DNA from: Arsenophonus sp052174495
Lineage (GTDB): Bacteria > Pseudomonadota > Gammaproteobacteria > Enterobacterales > Enterobacteriaceae
Direction: 5' to 3'
Assembly (NCBI GenBank): GCA_052174495.1
Contig: JBQMRR010000015.1
Span: 33,133 to 97,132, forward strand
Length of the DNA: 64,000 nt
Position 1 is the first letter of the stretch; each line of letters opens with the position of its first letter. Under the pieces are notes generated by a model, which was not told the origin of the DNA, ran no database searches, and worked only from the letters and a program-made list of their open reading frames with translations. Shown piece after piece: positions 22,291 to 34,735 of this stretch. Made by a program: the position numbers and the translations under genes.

Positions 22291-23279
22291 CATAGTGAGT
22301 TATGTTCGTGGTATTGTATTATTACTTTTGGGTGGAGTAATTTTTAGAATCATTATAACCTTTGAATGAATAAGATTCCGTAGAACATAAAAATTTTATC
22401 CGGTGTTTTAAGAAACTAGAAAGATCTTGAATTACCAAATATGAAGCTTAAGAACTTTATGGCTTCTTCTTTCAAGAGACTTGATTTCTTTAAGAACTTG
22501 CTCTCTTATATCGCAATATACATTATCCAATTTATTGAATCTACTTATAATATTCAATTACTCTATTTTAACTTCAACGTTAAAAGAATAAAAAAATTTT
22601 TTGTATATTTATCTATAGATACCAAACTCTTAATTTGAAAATATAAATATATACTCTAATTTTTTAGAAAGGTTAGTTAAAATAATTGAATTAGATTAAA
22701 TAAACTTTTATATCTTTATAAGATTAATGGATTTTAAATATGATTTAATATTAAATTTATATTTTAGTCATAGATGATTTTAGTAAACAAAGAGTAAATT
22801 ACTTATAGATTTATAGCAATATATTTTATTACAAATCATTTCTAGTTTCATAATATAAATATTTCTTATATAACATATAATTAAAGTTAATATGTTATTA
22901 TCATGCCTGTATAAAAAAGTTTATACTGATTTTTGATTTATAGTTTTTCTTAATCTGCATCATCTTTTATGATTATTTTATTTAGAAAAATGCATCCACT
23001 CTCGGTTATAAAATCGTTATTTGGAGCAGAGATTTTGAATTAAAATTATTCTAATAAAAATGAGAAGATAAGCCATGCTATTAGCATTTTGCTTGTCAAT
23101 AGGTAAAACATGCTTATTATTAAACAATTTAAGTTAATAACTGTATATAGATAGTAATAAATATTGAATTTATAGAAATAAATTTTAATATAAAAGGTTT
23201 TATCTTTATTTCTTTAACTATCAATATTTTAAATATCTATTGAATTCGTAAAAATACCAGGATGATATAAGAGAATAAA
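22291..23279. other. AT-rich stretch upstream of lrhA, no gene
   Basis: Extremely AT-rich sequence with stops in all frames. A 65-codon open stretch (22441-22638) has no recognisable domain and low-complexity composition. The regulatory region of lrhA must lie in the right part, but I cannot point to a specific site. Confidence 0.4.
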
Positions 23280-24158
23280 ATGATAAATTTAAATCGCTCA
23301 ATTATAAATCTCGATCTTGATTTACTTAGAACTTTCGTTGCCGTTTCTGATCTTAATACATTTGCTGCTGCTGCAGCTGCAGTTTGTCGTACTCAATCAG
23401 CCGTTAGCCAACAAATGCAGCGTTTAGAACAGTTAGTAGGCCGTGAGCTTTTTGAGCGACATGGTCGTAATAAATTATTAACAAATCATGGTTTGCAGTT
23501 ATTAGGTTATGCACGGCAAATATTACAGGCTAATGATGATGCTTCAGCTTCACTAACTTATAATGGTATTGAAGGTGAATTTCGAGTTGGTGTTTCTGAT
23601 GATACTAGAAATACTTTATTACCATTTTTGCTTAATCGTATCGCATCAGTATATCCGCGCATGGTTGTTGATATTTATATAAAGCGCGCTCAGTTTATCA
23701 AAAAAATGCTTGATAATGGTGAAATTGATTTAGCACTAATGCCGATAGAATTAACTCAATATCCAAGTACACTTTTTCGTTCTGCACCAATTATTTGGCA
23801 GTGCGCACCTGATTTTCAGTATCAATTAAATGAGCCAGTTCCATTAGTTGTTATGGATGAAACTAATCCATTTCGTCGAATAGCAATTAATATACTTAAT
23901 GCTGCCAGTATTAAATGGCGTATTGTTTATGAAGCCGCTTCATTATCGGCAGTGCTTGCAGCAGTTAATGCTGAAGTCGGTATTACTGCGCGCCCATTGG
24001 AAATGGAAACTGGCAATTTAAGGACTTTAAGTGAAAGTGACGGGTTACCCCGCTTACCTGAAATTTTTTATTGGTTATATCGTAATATTAATGAGCAAAA
24101 CGAGGTTATTTTAACTATATTTAGTGCAATTAAAAATAAGAAAACATCTTATATATAG
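23280..24158 (+). CDS. lrhA: LysR-family regulator LrhA/HexA
   Basis: The 292-residue product begins MINLNRSIINLDLDLLRTFVAV, near-identical in its first 80 residues to E. coli LrhA. It has the winged helix-turn-helix segment AVCRTQSAVSQQMQRLEQ and then a periplasmic-binding-like effector domain (GVSDDTRNTLLPFLLNR; VNAEVGITARPLEM). E. coli LrhA has 312 residues, so the C-terminal tail is about 20 residues short. In free-living relatives LrhA represses flhDC motility genes and fimbriae; the HexA orthologue controls exoenzymes and host-interaction traits. The start is supported by AAGAGA upstream. It precedes nuoA as in E. coli. It is the only transcription factor intact in this window. Confidence 0.93.
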   Translation: MINLNRSIINLDLDLLRTFVAVSDLNTFAAAAAAVCRTQSAVSQQMQRLEQLVGRELFERHGRNKLLTNHGLQLLGYARQILQANDDASASLTYNGIEGEFRVGVSDDTRNTLLPFLLNRIASVYPRMVVDIYIKRAQFIKKMLDNGEIDLALMPIELTQYPSTLFRSAPIIWQCAPDFQYQLNEPVPLVVMDETNPFRRIAINILNAASIKWRIVYEAASLSAVLAAVNAEVGITARPLEMETGNLRTLSESDGLPRLPEIFYWLYRNINEQNEVILTIFSAIKNKKTSYI

Positions 24159-24939
24159 TGCGGTCGATTAAAAAAGTAACTAATAAAGAAATATTATATT
24201 TCTGATTATTAGAAAATAAAAGTTATATTTCAGTTAATGTTCTTATTTAAGTTAAATATTGCGAGGGATTATATTATCCAAGCACTGTTTCTATATTTTA
24301 GATAGTTTATATCAATATTTTATAAAAACTTATTTTGTTTAACTGATTAAAATAATATTATATATATAATATTTATCTTTATTATAAAGAAAAGAATTTT
24401 TAATAAAAATTATTTAAATTTTCTTATCAAGAATAGCAATTTTTTAGATAAAAGTTGTTTGTGATTTATGATATGGTTTAAATTTTTATTTAAAAACTAA
24501 TATTAATTTAGATTTGTGAATAATAATAATCGTTAACATTATCAATAAAATTAATTATTTTATGATCAATTATGTTTTTTAACATAATTTAGACGTATGA
24601 TTAATAATAGCGGAAGCAAAGTGCTTCTAAAATTGTTTTTCCTGAGATAATGATATATAAAACGAAATATCAGTTATATTAGTTGCTAATTAATAGTGTT
24701 AGTTTAATGAGTTATCATTTTTTTAGCTAATGATATTTTTAATTTACAGTTTAAAGTAAAAATGTCAAGAGAGCATTATTTTATATAAATAGTTATTAGA
24801 GAAATTAAGTTTAATAAAATTAATGTTTATCTATTTATTTTTATCTTTTCCTATTATTAGGATTTATATTCTTTATAAGATTTCGCTAATTTAAAAGCGA
24901 TGAAATGATATTACTTTTATTTATAAAAAGTAATCAGTG
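24159..24939. other. AT-rich gap between lrhA and nuoA remnant
   Basis: Corresponds to the lrhA-nuoA regulatory interval of E. coli. It is extremely AT-rich and I see no convincing ArcA, FNR or NarL site or any gene. Confidence 0.4.
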
Positions 24940-25431
24940 AGTATATCAATATACATTGATATATTTGCTCATCATTAAGCTTTTCCAATATATTTTATTG
25001 GTGCTCTTGGTCTGTGTTACTTAATATTTCTTATAATGCTTATACCTTGATGATAAGTCCACAAAATATAAGTAAAGCATATCTCTTATGAATCGGATAT
25101 TAATTATGCTGGTACTGTCCTGTTTTTGTATTTTAGCGAAATTTTACTTGATTGTAATGTTTTTGTTATCTTGATGTTGAAGCGTTATTCCTTTATGTGT
25201 GGAAGTCTCTATTAAAAAGAGAGACTCGTTAAGTTTTATTGAATAATATTGTATATTATTACTATTATTTGTGCACTTATTCTACTTGGTTTGTATTTGC
25301 AATACTTAATTAAACGCCAGTGCGTTCATCTTTGTTATGTTAAAACCCAAGTGAAACAATTAAAACCAATAATTATTACCCATAGTAAATTGAGGCATTT
25401 AAAGATAAGATTATACGATCATTTACATTAA
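24940..25431 (+). pseudogene. nuoA: NADH-quinone oxidoreductase subunit A, decayed
   Basis: The middle and end of NuoA are recognisable: AKFYLIVMFLL (family [21 protein letters not shown]), then SLSFIE-YCILLLLFVHLFYLV (family [20 protein letters not shown]). A stop and frameshifts break the membrane segments. The open stretch 25249-25431 is the third membrane helix and tail of this gene and not a separate small protein. The left boundary is inferred from the family length. Confidence 0.75.
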
Positions 25432-26070
25432 TTTAAATACTGAAATAACCTTTGTTTTTGCAAAGGCAGGATATTGTTTTTGGGTAATCCCAATCATAGG
25501 ATAGCATGTTCATCTCTATCTTTGTATGAGTAAATTAGAATATGTTTTACATAAAATATTGTATTTAGCAGAAAAAATTCTTTGCTGTACAATTTTAACC
25601 TTTTCCCATTTTCATGTTAGAATGGGGACTTTTTCCCCTGTAGCGAAAAAAGTCTCTCGATTTTGTTCTGAGGTACCAAGAGCATTATCGCGATAGGTTA
25701 ATTTATAATTGTTATCGGAACCTATCTCATAGGACAGCTTCTGTTATTCAGTAACTTTATGATTAAATATTAGCCATTAAATAGGCAACCTCTATGAGAT
25801 AGTTGTTAACTTTAGTTGTATGTACGGTATTTATTCGATTGTTTAGGGAGGTTTATAAATTTTTCTATTGATGTCTATAGAAAGATACCAAATTACGTCC
25901 CCTCTCGGAAACTTATATGCAGCTTTATTATGATAATAATAAAGCAGTAAAGAATGTTATTCATTAACATATAAATGGCAGCAATTAAAGTGTTTACATT
26001 ACTCTAAATATGCAATCTGGAAAAATAGCGTAAGCGTGGTATTGGTATAAAGAATGATGGTTAAAATGCC
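25432..26070 (+). pseudogene. nuoB: NADH-quinone oxidoreductase subunit B, decayed
   Basis: Fragments align in order with NuoB: FSPVAKKVSRFCSEVPRALSR (family [21 protein letters not shown]), MYGIYSIV-GG (MYDIYSVVQGVD), PLSETYMQLYY (PPRPEAYMQALML) and NMQSGKIA...RKRGIGIK (NMQSERERKRGERIAV). Cysteines that hold cluster N2 are not recoverable in frame. Boundaries are approximate. Confidence 0.75.
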
Positions 26071-26169
26071 ATCGTCATAATGCTAAATATAAGATTTAAA
26101 GTATAAATCATGCAGCTTAATAGAATTAATGTGTTGCAGTAGTCGTAATAAACCTGATCAAGCGTTGTT

Positions 26170-27978
26170 TGGTGCACAAAATAACAACAGATTATATAAC
26201 ACAAAAGAGTATTCAGGAAAGCATGGTAAACTTATGATCATTGTAATGATTGAATAAGTTTAGAACTATATAACCAATTATCTATTCTAGATTTTTTGAT
26301 GATTGAATCAACTCTTATGGAAATTAGTTATATGGTTTAAACGTAAACAACTTCTTTCCATAATAGATTTTTTAAAAAAAAACTTAAATCTTATATCATA
26401 TTGTTTGTTTTATAAAACTTTTATGATCGGAAAAGAGTAAAACTACAAAAGTTTATTTGAAGCGAATTTTTCTATTTTTTATCTTTTAATTTCTATTAAG
26501 CGTAACTGCGATATTATGCTGAAAGTGGCGCTTAGTAAAAATATCTTAATATTCTATCTATCTATTTCTTTTTTCTGAATTTTAATTGGTATGAACGTAA
26601 TGTATGGGATATATTTGGCGTAATATTTAATACCATCCAAATTTCAACAGTTATTACTGCCAATGATCTAGTAAGGAGATTCATTATATAAAGATTATCC
26701 AGATAGAGCTATTGAATTTAATCCTTTTCTTTTAACTAAATAAAATTTTGATTTAAAGATGAAGTTACTGAGATTTAAATTTAAAGAATAGAGAATGACG
26801 ATAGGAGATGAACATGAAAATTTTATATTCTTGAATGTAGCTCTAAATCATTCCTCATATTATAGAATCTTTCGTATTTTACTGCATGCAACTTAATACC
26901 TAAGAGATTATCAATTGTGTACATATATTGATTATTACCAATAAGGTATAAAAAGAATAGGTAAGAGTTAATCTTGATACAATTATATTCCATATATAAC
27001 CTTATAGGGAATTTAGGTTACTGTATTAATGAAATGCCTTATGTATTAGTAGTCGAAAACTAGCAGAAATTGATGTATCAGATCTCATTGAAATTACTAT
27101 CCGTGTTATATTGTTATGGTTATTTCATATTAAGATTCATTACTCTAATTAGTATAGTACTTCTACTCAAGAAGTCGGTAGTAGAATACCGATTTTTTTA
27201 CATTTACTAATTATTAAAAATATATGACATTATTGAAGTAATCACTGATTTCCGTATGGATTTAATCCGGCTTAGTTTTTAGGATCGGTGGTGTTGCTTA
27301 TAATTTGCTGAAAAGTTAGTAAAAGGTTATTACAAAAGTCTTTTATTGGATGCTAACATGCTTGAATTCATATATCAAAGTAACATTGAATAAAATTAGT
27401 ATTCTTAAATTGAATCTAATTGGTATAGCTGCTTACACTACTAAAAAAGCATTAGATTTGAGGTGAGTGATACTTAACTACTGCCGATAGGATAGGTCTT
27501 AATTCGATATTTGTAAATATTGACCCCTATTTAAGCTATTAAAATTTTAAATTTGATATTGCTGTTGAAAATAACGGTGATTATTATAATCAAGTGATAT
27601 TAAAAGTAAAAGATCTACGGAAAAGCTGCCGTATTATTAAATAATATTTATGTAGACCATTTAAAATCAATCATTCATTAATGAATCCACTCCTAAAGTG
27701 TACTTTCAGTGCAGTATTAAACAATAATTAGCTATTTTATAAGTTTCATAGAAGTTAGTTATACTAACAAATAAGGTTTTCAGAGGATTAAAACAACGAA
27801 AGGAATCAATAATTACTTATTTGACCTATGATACTAATACTATTAGCTATCACATCTGGGTTCGTATATAAATTGCTTATTTATAAAAATAACTACTCTG
27901 ATCAAATGGAACTTGCTATCTAATCTTATTAGTCTGCCTTTATAATATTGATTTTTTATATCAGATGTAGATCGTTAA
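26170..27978 (+). pseudogene. nuoC: NADH-quinone oxidoreductase fused subunit CD, decayed
   Basis: The clearest landmark is NWYERNVWDIFGVIFN at about 26590 (family NWYERETWDLFGITFD). Further matches in order are EIINCVHILI, NEMPYVL-like, RKLAEIDVSDLIEITIRVIL, TQEVGSRIPIF, GFQRIKTTKGINNY and the C-terminal ISDVDR followed by the stop TAA at 27976-27978. The gamma-proteobacterial C-D fusion is therefore ancestral. Frameshifts and stops occur throughout. Confidence 0.88.
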
Positions 27979-27999
27979 TCATGCAAGATAAATTTAATC

Positions 28000-28535
28000 T
28001 CAATTAAGAGTAAAATCGGCTAGATATCCGTTAACATAGTAGTAACTCACATCAAACATGATTTGGATTTAATAAAGAAAAGTAAAAAGATATTAAGCAA
28101 GAAAAATGAGTATAAAAATATTAGAGCCGATTTAATTAAAGGATTAAAAGTATATAAAAATCGCTATTAGATAGAAGATGGTGCTATTTATGCGATTTTG
28201 CTGATCTGTTAAGTATTTTTTATTAGTCATGTAAGAGATATAGTGATCGATCCTTTTTTGCGGTTAAATTTATTGTAAATCTTATTAGTTAGTATATTAT
28301 TTGTTATTGTGACAATATGGTTTTTATATTGCGAGTTATCAAGGTATCGAAGGATAAAATTATCAAATTATTGAAAATCGCGATTTGGTAAAACAACTAC
28401 TGATGAGCAGTTTTACCTTTTTTAGTAAACTTCTTATCTGAATAATTGTAACAAATGTCCTTCCGACTATAATAATTGATCATAATAACTATAGTTATAT
28501 AAATTTATCTAATACTTAATGGCTATTAGAGGCAG
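28000..28535 (+). pseudogene. nuoE: NADH-quinone oxidoreductase subunit E, decayed
   Basis: ADLIKGLKVYKNRY-IEDGAIYAI aligns with the ALKIVQKQRGWVPDGAIHAI region, and YGFYIASYQGIEG-NYQIIENRD with VVCHINGYQGIQAALEKKLN. The [2Fe-2S] cysteines are lost (CHIN reads IASY). The ends are inferred from neighbours. Confidence 0.75.
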
Positions 28536-29900
28536 CATCCATGCTAATATAGTGATAAATTACTTGTAGTGCGCAGATACATTTATTAATTTTCAGTTAC
28601 GTAAAGATCATCAATAGATCTGATTAGACTAATATTTAAGTAAAATAATTATCAAAAGTTCTAAAAAATACTTAAAACTATCACTCAAATATTAAATTCT
28701 TACCTTAGTTAAATCTGCTAGTATTAAAGATCGTGGTGATATTGCTTTTCTACCAGTTTCAAATGAAGTTTGATGCCAAAGTATGACAGGATTAACATTC
28801 ATTATCTACTTTGTAATGCAGATTAACTAGAGTGTGAAACTTATAAAAATTGTTTTTAATAGAAAACAACCAAATTTATTGATTTAAGGAATGTTAATTA
28901 GCGTCTTTGTATTGAAAGCATACATGGATATATATCCTGAAAGGAGTGAATATATCAAAAAAACTAAATATTTATTTAAGATTAAATTAGAGAATCGAAA
29001 ACAGCAGATTTATTAGAGAAAAATATTATGGGTACTGATTTTTAACTTTGACCTTTTTATGAATATCGGTGCTGGGGCCTATATTTATAGTGAAGAAACA
29101 ACGCTAATTAACTCAGTTTAAGAGAAGTGAGGGGCAAATCCTCGCTTAAAATTACCTTTTCCAGCAATATTCAGCGCCTAAAAGTAACCGAATTAGAATG
29201 TAAAAACATTATATTAATGTAACGACGATTATTAAACATGGTAAATAGTGTATTCTGTCTTATAGAAAGTAAATGTAAAGATATCGGAATTAACCTAATG
29301 GGATTTTTCAGTTGAGTCAATAATTTAGACCTGTAGGAATTATCTTTTTATATTACTGCTTGAGAGATCCTGGATGGTTATATATCTAGGATGTATGAAG
29401 ATTTAATACTTAAATCCTTCCAACCTCCCCCCAAAAAACCAACAAGGCAGATAGGAATAGGTATTAATTTTCTAACAAAAGCATATTTTGATTTAGTTAT
29501 AGATTTTAATAGTATTCTAAAATAGAAGTGCCGTTTAGGTGTACTGTGTCTCCATGTCAGTTAATATTAAAATGAATATGGTTTCTTTTAACTAAAAATT
29601 TATAGTAATTTTTTGTCCGCGAATTGTGTAGTTGCTGTGCATTTTATTATAATGGCTTATATGAAGTGTGAAATTTATAGATTTTATAGTCTGGTGAAGG
29701 ATAATCAGGTGATATCTAAACATTAAAATAACTTTGTCGATTTTTGGCAGGTAAAACTTTTTTTTGTTCATCTACCTAGATTGCTGAGCTTATACAGAGT
29801 GGTATTAAATATTTTTTGCTGAATTTGAAGCTGGTATTAACTAACAGAATTTCGCAATTTCAGTGTAATTGCTTACATTTAACTAAATTTGTTAAAGAAG
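28536..29900 (+). pseudogene. nuoF: NADH-quinone oxidoreductase subunit F, decayed
   Basis: Ordered matches are GMLISVFVLKAYMDIY (family GMLISAFALKAYRGYIF), IGAGAYIYSEETTLINS (HTGAGRYICGEETALINS), ANPRLKLPFPAI (ANPRSKPPFPAT), INLMGFFS (TKLMGFSG) and NFLTKAYFDL (TDFLTEAHLDL). The residues of the FMN-site motif (GAGRYICGEE) are altered and the frame is broken many times. Confidence 0.87.
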
Positions 29901-29997
29901 CATTGATGCTAACTTAGCTAATATGAATAAAAACATATTTAATTTAACTGAATTTTTAATTAAGATCTCCTAAAAATGAAGAGATGGAAGGATGTTA

Positions 29998-32250
29998 ACT
30001 ATGTCTCTAAAATAGAGACGAAAAATGATATGGTGTAAATGGGATAAAATATATTGTAGGATTGTCTCTTTCTAGATCTCAAGAATCCTATTTTTCCTAA
30101 TATTCAAACTTGGGAAGTGTTAATATTTGTCGTTTATATATAAACAATAGCAAATGTTGACGATACGCATGGTCGTCAGATAATGTTCTGGATGATACTA
30201 ATTTATAATATAACCTATATTTCTATTGATGATGAAGCTAAGTAGTTTCATGCAAGTATTCTTAAGTGGATTGATAACGAATTTTATATTTTGCCATTTT
30301 TATAAAGAAAAATAGCAATTGTCATTTATATAAAATTTATAATTAAAATCTATGTTGGTTCTTTGATAACAAAATAAATTATTTTATTGTTTTCTATCGT
30401 TGCTTTCTTTTTTTGAAAAGAGAGTTCTGATTCAGAAATCTAGATGTTTATAATGGCCATGAACATGGCTGTTTTACCTGAATGGAAGATAATTCCAGTA
30501 AAGAGTAAATTTCTAGCAATTTAGTTAAGATCTTATTAAATGAGTTTTTATTAATAAAACTAATTATAACCATTACAATCACAACTGAGATATGAAATTT
30601 ATGCGAGGAATGTATCTATATTTAGTATTAGTTTTAATACTAGTTTGGTAAACGTTATTATAAATTATGCCGGGTGAAAACTATTATAATAGTGTAGTAA
30701 ATCACTACTTTTATGTGATTGAGGGTTGTTTTAATTAAAATTATATTAATCATCAAGATTGTTTTCGATAGTTTTAATTAGTTAAAAGAAAGTAATACAT
30801 TATTCCGGTTGGAAATAATGCCCTGATCTAAACTTTTATTAAATTTTATAATAAGCGAAAAGTTATCGATATCATTAGATAATCTTGAAGTTAATATCGA
30901 GAGCAATTATGTGTTATCTGAACTGGTTGTAGAAGGAAATTTTTATTCAGATACATCAACAGCGGAATAAGGTAATTTCAAGCTAATATTAATATTTTAA
31001 AACATGTAAGTAAGTTTACATACTAACATTGCATGAGATTTAAAATTATAATGGTGTGGTTTTGGAAAAGGATTTAACCCAAATGTGAGCATGTATAGTA
31101 TTAGAATTTCTTATTCTAGTTAAATCTAAATCTAAAACTAGATTAATGGCTAAATTACAAAAAAGTAGAAAATTGATAAATTTATACCGTATTAAATATT
31201 GGCTAACCTGGTAAATGCATATTGTTTATTAACAAAAAATATGATAGCTGTTTAGATAATATTACTGGATTAAGTTATAAGGCGCCGGTTGATAATCAAG
31301 CTCTCTTTGGTTTTAGCATTGATTATACTTTGAATAAAAAGACGATAGCAGTGAATAATTTGTCAGCGGATATTAAAGTAAAGATTAAATTAGTTTCTGA
31401 AGCGTTTTGTGATCTAAAAATTACTTATTATTAGTGATAATAATATGCTAGTGAAGCACTTAGCTAGGCTGTCGTTAATATTTTTTCAATTAAAAGCAAA
31501 AAATCTGAAATCTGGAATTTATCTATATTGTAACGAAAGCTAATAGCTTTGATTTATCCTTAATGAATGCTAAACCGTTACTATGAGATAGAGCGTATTT
31601 TATCCAATGAAGTTGATAAATTCCGTAGTGATAAAAAATAATATTTATCAAGATTGTGATGTTGATAGTATTAATATTGATTTACATAAGCTAAATAGAT
31701 TAATTATTACTGATCATGAACGTACCGCTATTATTGATTAAGCAGATCTTAATTTACCTGCTGCCAACTTCTCTAAAAGTGCTGGAACATTAATTAATAA
31801 ATGAAGATAGTATATGCAACGTTATTTTTAGATGTTTGATCCAATTTATTACCAACCTATTAGTTTAATTAAAAAAATTGCTGTTGGTTATATTTATAAT
31901 AAGAAAATATCAAAATTTATCAGATAGATTATTACAATTAGATCATTTTATACAGTGATTACATAATAGCTATCCTGCAATTTGCAACTATTGTTGATAC
32001 GATACACCTAATTCTACATTCTGAATTCGTGGATAAGAATTACCCTGCTTTTCATCGCTATACTGTTCTATTTAAATATTAGTTGATATAGAGATCAGTG
32101 AATCTGATTAACTATGTATAGTAAAATGCCATTTCTTTTTTAGATACAAATAGGTTTCATAAAATTTTAAATTTCATTTATAAAATTTAATTCTGGGATA
32201 AAGCTTATTCAGATTTGGCCAAATATTACCATCAGAGTGCTCTAGTTCTA
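29998..32250 (+). pseudogene. nuoG: NADH-quinone oxidoreductase subunit G, decayed
   Basis: YISIDDEAK-FHASILKWI (family FISIDDEEAKQFRESVVEWL) marks the ferredoxin-like N-terminus. The 70-codon open stretch 31222-31434 reads DNITGLSYKAPVDNQALFGF, matching DDIAAWTYRAPVEDQARLGF in the molybdopterin-like domain. DHERTAII and NKMQRYFQMFDPIYY-like pieces follow. Family length predicts an end near 32.7 kb, but I can support matches only to about 32.25 kb. nuoH and later genes are not found. Confidence 0.85.
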
Positions 32251-33788
32251 AAATAATTTTTTTTGGTGTATTAATTTCAATTTTGGATAAAATCTCTTAA
32301 AATTATTCCTTCATATCAACTTCTTTTAAAGAAGTTAACTCGTTTTTTGTTTTCTATTAGTTCAAGTAATAGATTGGCTATCAGGATCAAGTAAGTCTAG
32401 AAGATATATAAGTATTACTTATCATTTATTTTATATAAACAATTTAGTTAATTTTTATTGTTTTAATGATTCTAGCGCATTCAAAATGCCATTAATAGCT
32501 TATAAGATACTTATTTAAGTATAGATATAATACTTCTTAATCTTTTTGTGTTGTATAAAACTCTTTACGTCTATGAGAATTGAAATCTATGCAAAAACTT
32601 TCTTTTTCGTCACTGAAAGAAAGATAATGATTCATGTATTTTTTTTGTTTTTATGCTGATTGATTATTACATTTAATGGTTAAATAAGATCAATATTTCT
32701 TTTTAACTCTATATATATTTGTATATATAACTTGTCTAGCTAATTTTTAGAAAAAATATTTGAAATAATCTAACTTATACTTAGAAATAAAATTCTAAAT
32801 CGTGATTAGTACCGCAAATATATTGCGGTTGCGGTATATTTAAAAAAATTCATACTGTATCAACTATCGATCTAGTAACTCTGGTCTAAAACTTAATTCA
32901 CTGAAAATAAGCTTAATTACTCTTGTAAAAATATGAATCTATTATTTGTTGAAGTGATGAGTTTTGTATCTGAATAAACTTGGCTAAGTTAATATCCTTA
33001 ATTATCGTAAAAGAGCCTGATTACGTTTATATTAGAAACTGAACTAATTGGAATCTCACAGTGTTGATTGAGACAATACAATTCACGACTAACACTGAAT
33101 AAGTATAAGTGAAGGGGTAGCTCTAAATGAATGAAATACAAGCCTTAATGCATCAAAGTTTACGAGCAATATTTATTGCTTCCTTACTGCCTGAACCTCA
33201 GCACATTATTCGTTAGTTTTTATTTTAAATAACTAATGATCATTGCACCTGTGGATGATCTTGTTAAATAATTTACCCATCAAAGATACCTGTAAATTCT
33301 AAGAAGTTTAGTAAGCTAGATATTTAACTGCTGTTATCGATAATAAATTGGCCGATCTGACCGATAATTAGCGCCAGATTACTGATATATGTATAATGTA
33401 TATTATTTAATTAATATACCTCACTATTAGCCAACAACTCCGTTATAGCTCTGTGCACAGGCTATTTTCTTATATAGCAGGCAAAAAACTAGTTTTCTAA
33501 GGGAAAACTCGTTAAGTCCACTAATATCAATGAAAAGTTAGTGCTTTTAACATACTGAAGTCACCCTTGTACTGACTTGACCTACTACAATAACTGTTAT
33601 ACTCGTCTAGCGTCTGATAGTGTTAGTAACGGAAAAAAGTGATGCGACTAAACCGTAGAAAATCCTCCTGATTATATGACTATCTATTGTACTATCAAAT
33701 TATATCAAGAATAAAACTTTTAATAGAACTATCTGCTGTTTTTTATACTGCTTTTAGCAGATAATAGTTTTAATTGGATATACTATAA
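32251..33788. other. Unassigned AT-rich stretch after nuoG remnant
   Basis: This could hold the end of nuoG and traces of nuoH onward, but I recover neither. A short broken frame near 33127 reads MNEIQALMHQSLRAIFIASL and is interrupted by stops; I do not recognise it. Confidence 0.35.
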
Positions 33789-34735
33789 GAGTTATTAGCA
33801 AATTTAATGTATGGACGGGTTAGATTACACTTTACTCTGATGCTTAAGAAAATTCTTCTCCATATTTAAATTGTATGTTGTTTAGAAATAACCAGAGGGT
33901 CAGCAGATTAACTCTCTTAATCCGGTTCTAGCTTTTCTAAGAATACTGAAGCAGATTAAATATCATTAAAAGGTTTATTTTTCGAACTACAGTATTTCAT
34001 ATGCCCTTTATGACTTACTGTTATGAAATTTGATTCAATAGGATTTATCGTTTTTATTGACATTAGTGTGCTAACGAGCAGAACAGAATGTTAGTTATTT
34101 TCTGGCTCTTCCTCCAATTTCTTCATTTCTTCAGGATGCTTATGCTGAAAATCTTGCTAATAAAATATCAAGGGATTTATTAGGGGGCATAACAACTCTC
34201 TGCTAGTCAGGCCTCCGCACTTCACCTTAACTTTCGGTTGCATGTCTCTTTTAAGGAACAGAGAAGGTAGAATATTAGTCATTTGTATATTCAGCAGCAT
34301 TGGTATTACATGCCCGAAAATACCTTTAGGGGATTGTATTAAAAAAAGGGAATCCCATCCAGCGTAGCAATCCTGGGAGATATAGTTAAGCCATGTTTCT
34401 CATAGAAATCATTAATAAATTTGCCCTAGTTTTCTTCTGACTTTCAATATACATCTTGAATCGTAATTAGATTTTTATATCATCCTTGGTGTCACCAATA
34501 TAACTAGCAGAAAAAGACGATCAGCTTCTTGATAGGACACGGCATATGGCTTCAGCTAAGAAATAAACGTAGAAGATATTGTTTAAATCCCGCAGAGAGC
34601 ACCCACTATTACTATTCTCTTCAAGCCATTGCTATTTCATCAGTCTTCTGATGAGTATTTGCACAGAGCATGATGTGTTTTACTGAGAATCTGCAGAGCT
34701 TCGTGAAAATTATTAAATAATAAAAACTAGTTTAG
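33789..34735 (-). mobile_element. IS256-family insertion sequence, truncated
   Basis: It starts GAGTTATTAGCAAATTTAATG like the other minus-strand copies and follows them to about 34.73 kb (CGATCAGCTTCTTGATAGGACAC; TTTACTGAGAATCTGCAGAGC). It then passes directly into family B sequence, so the transposase N-terminal part of the element is missing. Confidence 0.72.

Noticed and set aside
25249..25431. 60-residue membrane peptide
   Set aside because: It aligns with the third membrane helix and tail of NuoA and is part of that pseudogene.
25595..25640. CCCATT...AATGGG hairpin followed by T run as a terminator
   Set aside because: It lies inside the nuoB remnant, where no transcript end is expected; probably chance.
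31222..31434. 70-residue free-standing protein
   Set aside because: It matches an internal NuoG segment (TYRAPVEDQARLGF region).
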